5,924 nt of DNA from positions 1-5,924 of the forward strand of contig DNPI01000104.1 in the NCBI GenBank assembly GCA_003501525.1. Direction: 5' to 3'. How positions within the stretch are numbered: position 1 is the stretch's first letter; each line of letters begins with the position of its first letter. The notes beneath the pieces are model-generated. The model made no database searches. It was not told the DNA's origin and saw only the letters and a program-made list of their open reading frames with translations. A program made the position numbers and the translations under genes. The stretch is from Planctomycetota bacterium (lineage in GTDB: Bacteria > Planctomycetota > UBA1135). Shown here one piece after another: positions 1 to 5,102 of the stretch.

Positions 1-351
1 GCCTTTCTTTACATGGGCCCGAACCTGGCGCTCAAAAACCTCATTCGGCGGATAGTCGTTAACCAAAGCCGTAATCGTTGAAGAATTCGTCGTTAGGGCC
101 TGAACATTTAGAGGTTCTCTTTCGTCTGCGTAGCGCCCTACAAGCTCCGCGGCCCAGTGCTGGGCATCGGCCGCGCTCCCACCGTTGCCTAGAAGGAAAA
201 CTGCTCCACCAGAGCGGAGAGTCTCTTCGGCCCAAGCCGCCGCCTCGACCACTGCTCTTGAAAATTCCTCGCCCAATGAACCGTAGGCTGCGCACGCCTC
301 AGAAAGGCGCGTTCTCACTAGTTCTGTCGGGGAGGTAATAGTCGTGGCCAA
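1..351 (-). CDS. gmhA: Phosphoheptose isomerase, SIS domain (3' end outside window)
   Basis: GmhA converts sedoheptulose 7-phosphate to D-glycero-D-manno-heptose 7-phosphate in the cytosol, the first step toward heptose for lipopolysaccharide core or surface glycans. Reading the complement gives an open frame of 117 codons from a TTG at 351 to the window edge, without a stop. A helical N-terminus (residues 10-47) is followed by GGAVFLLGNGGSAADAQHWA, the phosphate-binding loop of SIS-type heptose isomerases. Next come H65 and E69, which match the E. coli H61/E65 metal and catalytic positions, then ELVGRY, a serine/threonine-rich stretch and NDY...VFERQV. The family is about 190-200 residues, so roughly 60% is present. 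The frame has no ATG; an in-frame stop lies at 421-423. TTG 351 gives a normal N-terminal length, and GTG 318 is the alternative. Neither has a Shine-Dalgarno sequence. It is divergent from the ABC gene at 373. The family is certain, the start is not. Confidence 0.9.
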   Translation of the reverse strand, partial: MATTITSPTELVRTRLSEACAAYGSLGEEFSRAVVEAAAWAEETLRSGGAVFLLGNGGSAADAQHWAAELVGRYADEREPLNVQALTTNSSTITALVNDYPPNEVFERQVRAHVKKG

Positions 352-358
352 GAATCGG

Positions 359-365
359 CATAATA
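359..365. promoter_or_regulatory. Possible bidirectional -10 core between divergent genes
   Basis: The gap between gmhA and the ABC ATPase gene is only 21 nt and contains CATAATA. On the plus strand CATAAT (359-364) matches TATAAT at five of six bases and ends 8 nt before the ATG at 373. On the minus strand TATTAT (365-360) also matches at five of six and ends 8 nt before the TTG at 351. Transcription starting 7-9 nt after either box would yield essentially leaderless mRNAs. This fits the absence of a Shine-Dalgarno sequence before both starts. I see no convincing -35 hexamer on either side, and AT-rich sextets arise by chance, so this is an inference from spacing and symmetry only. Confidence 0.35.
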
Positions 366-372
366 AGCGTAT

Positions 373-1131
373 ATGGCCCTTGTCGCCGAAGGACTGGAGG
401 TGGGTTACAAGAATAAACCCTCAATTCTCCAAAACCTCCACCTCGAAGTCCGGGAGGGGGAATTCCTTGCCGTGCTCGGGCCCAATGGGAGTGGAAAGTC
501 CACTTTGCTGCGCACGCTCGCCGGGGTCCTTCAGCCCAGAAAGGGAAGCGTTCTCCTTGACGGGCAGTCGACCAAGCGATTCTCTCCCGAGAATCGATCT
601 CGCCAAATCGGATACCTTCCGCAGGAAATTGCCCCTGCCCTGCCATATAGAGTTGATGAAGTTGTTGCCCTAGGCGTTAAAAGTATTGCGCGGGACGACG
701 CCAAGAACATCGCCCTGGAAATTGAAAAAGCCCTCCGCGAAGTAGATGCGCACAGCCTTTCTGGACAACTTCTTGGCGAACTATCGGGCGGCGAAAAACG
801 TCGCGTGTTACTGGCCGGAGTGCTTGCCCAGAAGCCACGGTTTTTGCTTCTAGACGAGCCCGCTTCGATGCTAGACCTTGGCCACCAATCCGCCACTTTC
901 CGAACACTGAGCCGGCTGTCTAAAGAGGGGTTAGGCATTATCTGCGCAACCCACGACCCCAACCTCGCCCTTGCCCACGCCAGTCACATGGCCCTAGTTG
1001 ATAAGGGAAAAATACAAGCCATTGGAAAGCCCCGCGCAGTACTGGCTTCCCGCGAATTCAAATCACTCTATGGAGAGGCTGTTCGGTTTCTCGAGCTACC
1101 CGATGGCAACATGGCCGTGCTCCCAAAATGA
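373..1131 (+). CDS. FecE/BtuD-type ABC transporter ATP-binding protein
   Basis: This 252-residue cytosolic ATPase would power a metal-chelate importer (siderophore-iron, heme or cobalamin class) together with the permease encoded next. All motifs are intact: Walker A GPNGSGKST (36-44), Q-loop glutamine Q84 in YLPQ, signature LSGGE (137-141), Walker B FLLLDEP (157-163), D-loop SMLD (165-168) and H-loop H194 in ATHD. Length and motif spacing are normal for the FecE/HmuV/BtuD group. One small deviation is LLAG where LLAR is usual just after the signature. The start is firm because in-frame stops lie at 361-366 and ATG 373 is the first start; no Shine-Dalgarno precedes it. The stop overlaps the permease start as ATGA. 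The gene order, ATPase before permease, reverses the common order. The substrate cannot be decided from sequence alone. Confidence 0.92.
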   Translation: MALVAEGLEVGYKNKPSILQNLHLEVREGEFLAVLGPNGSGKSTLLRTLAGVLQPRKGSVLLDGQSTKRFSPENRSRQIGYLPQEIAPALPYRVDEVVALGVKSIARDDAKNIALEIEKALREVDAHSLSGQLLGELSGGEKRRVLLAGVLAQKPRFLLLDEPASMLDLGHQSATFRTLSRLSKEGLGIICATHDPNLALAHASHMALVDKGKIQAIGKPRAVLASREFKSLYGEAVRFLELPDGNMAVLPK

Positions 1132-2159
1132 AAACGCCGCACTCACTGTCTAGCGGAAGACTAATCGCCCTTGCCGGGTTGTTTTCTGGAGTTGCCCTGG
1201 CCATATCGCCAGCATTTGGCCCCGTAGACATTGACACTTTTCCTGCAATCAAAAACTGGATAAATGCTTGGGGGACCCCGAGGGCTGAATGGTCAGCAGA
1301 TGAGCGAATTGTTTCCCTTCGCTTTCCGCGGGTTGCGCTTGCGTGGCTTGCCGGAGGATGCCTAGCTTGCGCTGGAGCTGTTTTGCAGTCTCTTTTGCGC
1401 AACTCCCTCGCCACCCCCTACACCCTTGGGGTGTCAGCCGCCGGCAGTTTTGGCGCGTTCCTCTTGTTCGCATTCCCAACCCTGGCCGCCTCCCTACCCA
1501 GCGCCGTTGCTCCGCATGCCATTCAGGCTGCAGCTTTCCTCTTCGCCCTTATCGAAACGCTAATAATTCTCGCTGCCGCCGCCAGAGCTAGGCACAGTGA
1601 CACACTGCTACTCGCCGGAGTTACCCTCAACTTCCTGTTCGGAGCTGGCATTCTTTTAATTCGCCACCTTTCTGACCCCATCCGCTTGGCTTCTATGGAC
1701 CGCTGGCTTTTGGGTTCACTCCAAGACGCCTCAGGCGCACGCGCAATCGCGCTGGCCATTTGGGTTGTTCCCGGGATGTATTTGCTAGCACGCAGGGCCC
1801 CAGCACTCGACCAGCTTGCCCTTGACCAGGAATTGGCCGCGGCCCGAGGAATTAGCATCCCAACGGTCCGGCGAGATCTACTCTTTGGATGCGGCATCCT
1901 CACCGCCGCCGTAGTTGCCCATACCGGGCCAATTGGATTTATCGGCCTCCTTGTCCCCCACGCTGTGCGCCCTTTCGCGGGGGCTAATCACACTCTTTTA
2001 TTGGTCAGCTGCTGGCTCGTAGGTGGGGGGTTCTTAGTTTTAGCCGATTTGCTCGCACGAACCCTCCCGGGGCTGGGATCCGGAGTAGGCGTTCCTGTCG
2101 GCATCGTGACCGCCCTGATAGGCGGCCCCTTGTTCCTTTGGATATTGTTCCGCAGGTGA
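1128..2159 (+). CDS. FecCD/BtuC-type ABC transporter permease
   Basis: This 343-residue polytopic inner-membrane protein should form the homodimeric channel of a type II importer for iron-siderophore, heme or vitamin B12-like substrates. Family hallmarks are RFPRVALAWLAGG (65-77) running into AGAVLQSLLRNSLATPYTLG (82-101), LLAGVTLNFLF (161-171), the coupling region AAARGISIPTVRRD (237-250), GPIGFIGLLVPHAVRPFAG (267-285) and the C-terminal VPVGIVTALIGGPLFLWILFRR. A hydrophobic first segment lies near residues 12-30, and about ten membrane segments are expected for the family. The length is typical and the frame intact. The ATG at 1128 overlaps the ATPase stop by 4 nt, implying translational coupling, and the end overlaps the next gene as GTGA. 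No periplasmic binding-protein gene is present in the window, so the substrate and partner are unknown. Confidence 0.92.
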   Translation: MKTPHSLSSGRLIALAGLFSGVALAISPAFGPVDIDTFPAIKNWINAWGTPRAEWSADERIVSLRFPRVALAWLAGGCLACAGAVLQSLLRNSLATPYTLGVSAAGSFGAFLLFAFPTLAASLPSAVAPHAIQAAAFLFALIETLIILAAAARARHSDTLLLAGVTLNFLFGAGILLIRHLSDPIRLASMDRWLLGSLQDASGARAIALAIWVVPGMYLLARRAPALDQLALDQELAAARGISIPTVRRDLLFGCGILTAAVVAHTGPIGFIGLLVPHAVRPFAGANHTLLLVSCWLVGGGFLVLADLLARTLPGLGSGVGVPVGIVTALIGGPLFLWILFRR

Positions 2160-2704
2160 GTTCTTCCCAAGACCCCCCCCTGCTTGAAGTCGCAATTCGA
2201 AGGATTGTGATTGCTGTCGGATTGACCCCAATGGGGGGCCAGCGCAGCCAAGAAGAAGCGGAGACACTTGCCGCCCAAGCCCTAAAAGAAGCACAAGGGG
2301 GTGCAGACTTCGGAGCTTTGATTGCCAAGTACTCTGATTCTCGATCCTCTCGCGAGGCAACAGCTCCGGGATTAATCGTCATACTCAACCATGGTGTCCA
2401 AGGGGAAACCTTCCAATCCTTTCTCTTATCCCTTAATGAGCGCGCCGCGCGGCGAGAAGAGGAGCTGGGGGGACTGGTAAGGAGCGGAAGGCTTTCGCCC
2501 GAACAAGCAGAAGTGGAAATGAACAACTTTCTCGACCAGTGCCAAGACGAGGCGGAAAGCGCCGCGCTTCCCCACCCTCGCTCGACATTGCCCAGAGGCC
2601 TAGGCGACCTTGCCTTCAGCCTCGAAAAAGGCTGCATCGGCATCCTTCCCTGGAGCACAGAGATTTCGCCTGAAGGGTGGCAAGTCGTGCTTCGAGAGAA
2701 ATAA
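2156..2704 (+). CDS. Parvulin-like (PpiC/rotamase-type) protein, probably without catalytic histidines
   Basis: This 182-residue protein resembles a parvulin peptidyl-prolyl isomerase. RRIVIAV (15-21) takes the place of the family HILV strand. It is followed by a helix with SQEEAETLAAQALKEA, then GADFGALIAKYSDS (49-62), and at the end LPRGLGDLAFSLEKGCIGIL (145-164) and EGWQVVLRE, which replaces the usual GYHII. Both conserved histidine positions are therefore changed (R16, Q176). A charged, helix-rich insert of about 60-70 residues (roughly 80-144) splits the domain. There is no signal peptide or membrane segment, so it is predicted to be cytosolic. I chose GTG 2156 because it overlaps the permease stop as GTGA; TTG 2138 in the same frame would add six residues. 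Neither has a Shine-Dalgarno sequence. A holdase or scaffold role is possible. The fold assignment is fairly good, the function unknown. Confidence 0.68.
   Translation: MSSSQDPPLLEVAIRRIVIAVGLTPMGGQRSQEEAETLAAQALKEAQGGADFGALIAKYSDSRSSREATAPGLIVILNHGVQGETFQSFLLSLNERAARREEELGGLVRSGRLSPEQAEVEMNNFLDQCQDEAESAALPHPRSTLPRGLGDLAFSLEKGCIGILPWSTEISPEGWQVVLREK
2173..2180 (+). repeat. C8 homopolymer near the start of the parvulin-like gene
   Basis: A run of eight cytosines lies at codons 6-9 of the parvulin-like gene (encoding Asp-Pro-Pro-Leu). It is just 14 nt after the permease stop. Runs of this length are prone to replication slippage and to sequencing error. The present length keeps the downstream frame in register with the GTGA overlap, so the sequence as given is coherent. 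Confidence 0.6.
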
Positions 2705-2707
2705 ACT

Positions 2708-2726
2708 CGGCTCTAGCCGTAACGGC
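2708..2726. other. Short nested inverted repeats at the convergent gene junction
   Basis: Only 8 nt separate the stop of the parvulin-like gene (2704) from the stop of pstB2 (2713). CGGCT (2708-2712) pairs with AGCCG (2715-2719), and GCCGT (2716-2720) pairs with ACGGC (2722-2726), so the two stems are mutually exclusive. The loops are 2 nt and 1 nt, too tight for a good hairpin, and no T-run follows on either strand. I do not call this an intrinsic terminator; it is noted because the two operons must somehow stop here. Confidence 0.2.
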
Positions 2727-3477
2727 CTTCAATATAGTCGGCCGTTTCTTGCTTAACAGGGCTAACAAACATTTCCGCCGTAGGGCCCGCTTCAACCATT
2801 TTGCCCATCAACATAAAGGCGCAATCATCACTTGCTCGTCGAGCCTGGGCCATATTGTGCGTAACAAGAAGAATTGTGTATTTACCCCTCATCCCCCAGA
2901 GAAGCGATTCCACAGCCTCTGTCGCCACCGGGTCCAAGGCTGAGCAAGGCTCGTCCATTAACAGAACATCCGGTTTCACTGGAAGCAATCGTGCTATGCA
3001 GAGCTTCTGCTGCTCTTCGAGCGAAAGGTTGATGGCTGCGTCATTGAGCCGGTCCTTAACCCGATCCCACAGCAAAACTTCTTGCAAAGCTCTCTCGACA
3101 ACTTCGGCTTCCATGTCCACGCCGTCATCTCCCCTCGCATGAAGCTTCCACCCGAAAAGAATGTTTTCCCGAATAGAGAGCGGAAGGGGGTTGGGGCGCT
3201 GGAAGACCATCCCCACACGACGACCAAGCTGAACTTTAGAAACGGAAGGGGCGGTGATGTTGTGCCCTAAAACATTTATATCACCAGAGGTGCGAACATA
3301 ACCAAGTCGCTCGTTGATTCGATTCACTGAGCGCAAGAGAGTCGACTTCCCACAACCCGAGGGACCAATAAGTGAGGTGATTTTCCCTGCGGCAGATTCA
3401 AGGTTCACATCCTCTAGAGCCTGAAAATTACCATACCACAGACTGAAATCCCGGACCGAGATGGCGCCCCTATCCAA
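2713..3477 (-). CDS. pstB: Phosphate ABC transporter ATPase, second PstB paralog with degenerate signature (PstB2)
   Basis: This 254-residue cytosolic PstB-family ATPase would energise phosphate uptake through PstC-PstA. Walker A GPSGCGKST (38-46), Q-loop Q93 in the PstB-typical VFQRPNPLPLSIREN, Walker B VLLMDEP (171-177), D-loop SALD (179-182) and H-loop H207 in VTHNMAQARR are all intact. The C-terminal ADYIEGRYG matches the usual PstB ending. The ABC signature is not intact: LSLEEQQKLCIAR (151-163) replaces LSGGQQQRLCIAR, losing both glycines. It is the last gene of the operon. The start is TTG 3477, overlapping the end of pstB1 by 8 nt and preceded by GAGGGG, so the two ATPases are probably made in a coupled way. 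It most likely pairs with PstB1 as a heterodimer supplying the complete Walker face (inference). Confidence 0.9.
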   Translation of the reverse strand: MDRGAISVRDFSLWYGNFQALEDVNLESAAGKITSLIGPSGCGKSTLLRSVNRINERLGYVRTSGDINVLGHNITAPSVSKVQLGRRVGMVFQRPNPLPLSIRENILFGWKLHARGDDGVDMEAEVVERALQEVLLWDRVKDRLNDAAINLSLEEQQKLCIARLLPVKPDVLLMDEPCSALDPVATEAVESLLWGMRGKYTILLVTHNMAQARRASDDCAFMLMGKMVEAGPTAEMFVSPVKQETADYIEGRYG

Positions 3478-4237
3478 AGCTCCCCTCTAGATATTGCTGC
3501 GTACGGGGATCCTCTACCTTTCCCTGGAAAAGCGCTTCGGTTTCGCCAACTTCGACCATTTGCCCGGACAAGAAGAATGCCGTTCGGTCGGCGAGCCGTC
3601 GGGCTTGCTGGGTTAGGTTTGTTACCAAAATAATCGCCATTTCCTCCTTTAGCTCTTTAAGCACCTCCTCAATGCGCATCGTTGTGACGGGGTCCACCGC
3701 AATCGAAAATTCATCAAGTAACAATATTTCGGGGTCTTGGGAAAGAGCGCGTGCAATTGTCAGGCGCTGCTGTTGCCCACCAGATAGGAGGCTGCCAAGA
3801 GAGTCCAGGCGATCTTTAACCTCATCCCACAGCGCAGCCCGGCGTAGACATTTTTCAACAATTCCATCCAGATCTTGGTTTGACCTTACTCCGGCCATAC
3901 GAGGCGCAAAAGTAACATTGTCCCTAATCGAAAGCGGTAAACCGACGGGCAAGGGGAAAACTACGCCGACCTTCCGCCGCAATGCATAGGGATTTCGCCA
4001 AGACCGAACGTCCATGCCATCGAGGAGAACTGTGCCCTCGACCTCCATCCCGGGGGTCATTTCATCCATTCGATTTAGCGCTTTTAAAAAGGATGTTTTT
4101 CCGGCATTGGCCGGGCCAATAATCCCCAAAATTTCATTGGGGGCAAGGTTCAGGTTCACCGCACTAAGCGCCGGAGCCCCCCGGTAGCTAATCGCGAGAT
4201 TCTTAACCTCTAATTTGGAGACAAAGCTCTCTACCAT
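3470..4237 (-). CDS. pstB: Phosphate ABC transporter ATPase, first PstB paralog with degenerate nucleotide face (PstB1)
   Basis: This 255-residue protein is PstB-like in length and layout (ALNRMDEMTPG, ALRRKVGVVF, LPLSIRDNV, ALWDEVKDRL, QQQRLTIARAL, C-terminal QQYLEGSFG). Its signature LSGGQ (151-155) is perfect, and Walker B ILLLDE (171-176) keeps the catalytic glutamate. The rest of the nucleotide face is altered. Walker A reads GPANAGKTS (41-49), with N44 for glycine. P95 replaces the Q-loop glutamine in VVFPLPVGLP. F177 replaces the proline after Walker B, the D-loop is IAVD, and N207 replaces the H-loop histidine (VTNLTQQA). I checked the codons for N44, P95 and N207 against the bases. 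The frame is intact, so this is not decay by frameshift. ATG 4237 overlaps the pstA end by 7 nt with GGAG six bases upstream. It probably acts with PstB2, giving one canonical and one degenerate ATP site. Confidence 0.9.
   Translation of the reverse strand: MVESFVSKLEVKNLAISYRGAPALSAVNLNLAPNEILGIIGPANAGKTSFLKALNRMDEMTPGMEVEGTVLLDGMDVRSWRNPYALRRKVGVVFPLPVGLPLSIRDNVTFAPRMAGVRSNQDLDGIVEKCLRRAALWDEVKDRLDSLGSLLSGGQQQRLTIARALSQDPEILLLDEFSIAVDPVTTMRIEEVLKELKEEMAIILVTNLTQQARRLADRTAFFLSGQMVEVGETEALFQGKVEDPRTQQYLEGSFG
3482..3488 (-). promoter_or_regulatory. Ribosome binding site for pstB2
   Basis: AGAGGGG on the minus strand lies within the last codons of pstB1 and ends 4 nt before the TTG at 3477. 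It supports that TTG as the pstB2 start despite the non-ATG codon, and supports re-initiation by ribosomes finishing pstB1. Confidence 0.55.
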
Positions 4238-5100
4238 TTCTTTCTCCGCCGCAGCCTTGTTCGGAAAACAATTGATATCGCATTTAGGGCCAAAACCATT
4301 CCAACGAGCACAAGGGCCACCCCAAAGGGAAGCTCCACGGGAACCCCAGGCACCTGTGTCGCAACCACAAAAAGGTGCAGAGACATTGCCATGGTCTGGT
4401 CACCAACCCCTGAGGGCAATATGGGTAAAAAGAACGCGGCTCCCGTAAACATAATTGGGGCCGTTTCGCCAACTGTCCGCGAAACTTCCAGAATAATGCC
4501 CGTCAAAATCCCGCTCCCTGAATTCGGCAAAACGACATGGCGGATGGTTTGCCACCGCGTCGCACCCAAACTCCAGCAGGCTTCCCTAAAAGCCCTCGGA
4601 ACAGCCTGAAGGGATTCCCTCGTTGAAACGATAACAACTGGAAGTGTCATAACCGCAAGGGTGAGGCTGGCGGCCAAGATACTCGTCCCCATGTTGAAAA
4701 AAAGGACGAAGGCGCCCACGCCAAAAAGCGCATGGACAATTGAGGGGACACCCGCCAGATTGATAATCGCCAAGTTGATAAGACGCGTAAGGGCGTTGTC
4801 TGGTGCATACTCGCTAAGGTAAACAGCGGCGGCCACACCAACAGGGACAGAGGCCACAAGCGCGACCCCCACCAGCCAAAGCGTGCCAATAAGGGCGGGG
4901 AAAATGCCCCCTGCAGTCATTCCATCCCGGGGCCAATCCGTAAAGAATGCCCAGGACAAAGCCGGCCCACCCTTCATTGCTAAAATCCAAAGAATCACGC
5001 CAACGGGCAGGATGAGCAAAATCGTTACAAAGAGAAAAGCCCGTCTCCATGCTGCTTGCAGCTTCTGATCCCTAATCTCCCGCGAAGAGGCTTCAAACAT
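4231..5100 (-). CDS. pstA: Phosphate ABC transporter permease PstA
   Basis: PstA is one of the two inner-membrane channel subunits of the high-affinity phosphate importer. The 289-residue product has a charged cytosolic N-terminus, then a membrane segment near 21-42. It continues with GGIFPALIGTLWLV (64-77), VPVGVAAAVYLSEYAP (85-100) and NLAGVPSIVHALFGVGAFVLFF (114-135), all typical of PstA/PstC. The EAA coupling loop is REACWSLGATRWQTIRHVVLP (172-192), followed by GIILEVSRTVGETAPIMFTGAA (201-222). The C-terminus is basic (RLRRRKKW). Length is normal for PstA. The ATG at 5100 lies 2 nt after the pstC stop, and the end overlaps pstB1 by 7 nt. PstA rather than PstC is indicated by its position after pstC and by the GETAPIMFTGAA motif. 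Confidence 0.94.
   Translation of the reverse strand: MFEASSREIRDQKLQAAWRRAFLFVTILLILPVGVILWILAMKGGPALSWAFFTDWPRDGMTAGGIFPALIGTLWLVGVALVASVPVGVAAAVYLSEYAPDNALTRLINLAIINLAGVPSIVHALFGVGAFVLFFNMGTSILAASLTLAVMTLPVVIVSTRESLQAVPRAFREACWSLGATRWQTIRHVVLPNSGSGILTGIILEVSRTVGETAPIMFTGAAFFLPILPSGVGDQTMAMSLHLFVVATQVPGVPVELPFGVALVLVGMVLALNAISIVFRTRLRRRKKW
4244..4247 (-). promoter_or_regulatory. Ribosome binding site for pstB1
   Basis: GGAG on the minus strand lies inside the end of pstA with a 6-nt spacer to the ATG at 4237. This is the clearest Shine-Dalgarno sequence in the window; it fixes the pstB1 start and shows the organism does use such signals. Confidence 0.65.
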
Positions 5101-5102
5101 CC

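Noticed and set aside
59..295. 78-codon minus-strand frame over the gmhA region
   Set aside because: Arg/Gly/Ser-rich translation with no motif; the neighbouring frame encodes the GNGGSAADAQHWA SIS motif, so this is an out-of-frame shadow of gmhA.
78..338. 86-codon plus-strand frame upstream of the ABC gene
   Set aside because: Low-complexity Pro/Arg/Leu content typical of antisense translation; the opposite strand is clearly gmhA.
299..646. 115-codon minus-strand frame, Pro/Arg/Gly-rich, opposite the start of the ABC ATPase gene
   Set aside because: It lies over the unmistakable Walker A region of the ATPase, shows no family motif, and its tail overlaps gmhA in another frame.
531..962. 143-codon minus-strand frame inside the ABC ATPase gene
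   Set aside because: Composition of a shadow frame (Arg/Ser/Pro); the plus strand carries signature, Walker B and D-loop across it.
2005..2658. 217-codon minus-strand frame antisense to the permease end and parvulin-like gene
   Set aside because: Ser/Arg/Ala-rich without motifs, and spans two plus-strand genes that have coherent family signatures and a 4-nt overlap.
2708..2726. Intrinsic bidirectional terminator
   Set aside because: Stems are only 5 bp with 1-2 nt loops and there is no T-tract on either strand.
3470..4237. pstB1 as a pseudogene
   Set aside because: Several nucleotide-site residues are lost, but the frame, length, LSGGQ signature, Walker B glutamate, Shine-Dalgarno and overlaps are all intact. 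The losses all fall on one composite site, which fits selection for asymmetry better than decay.
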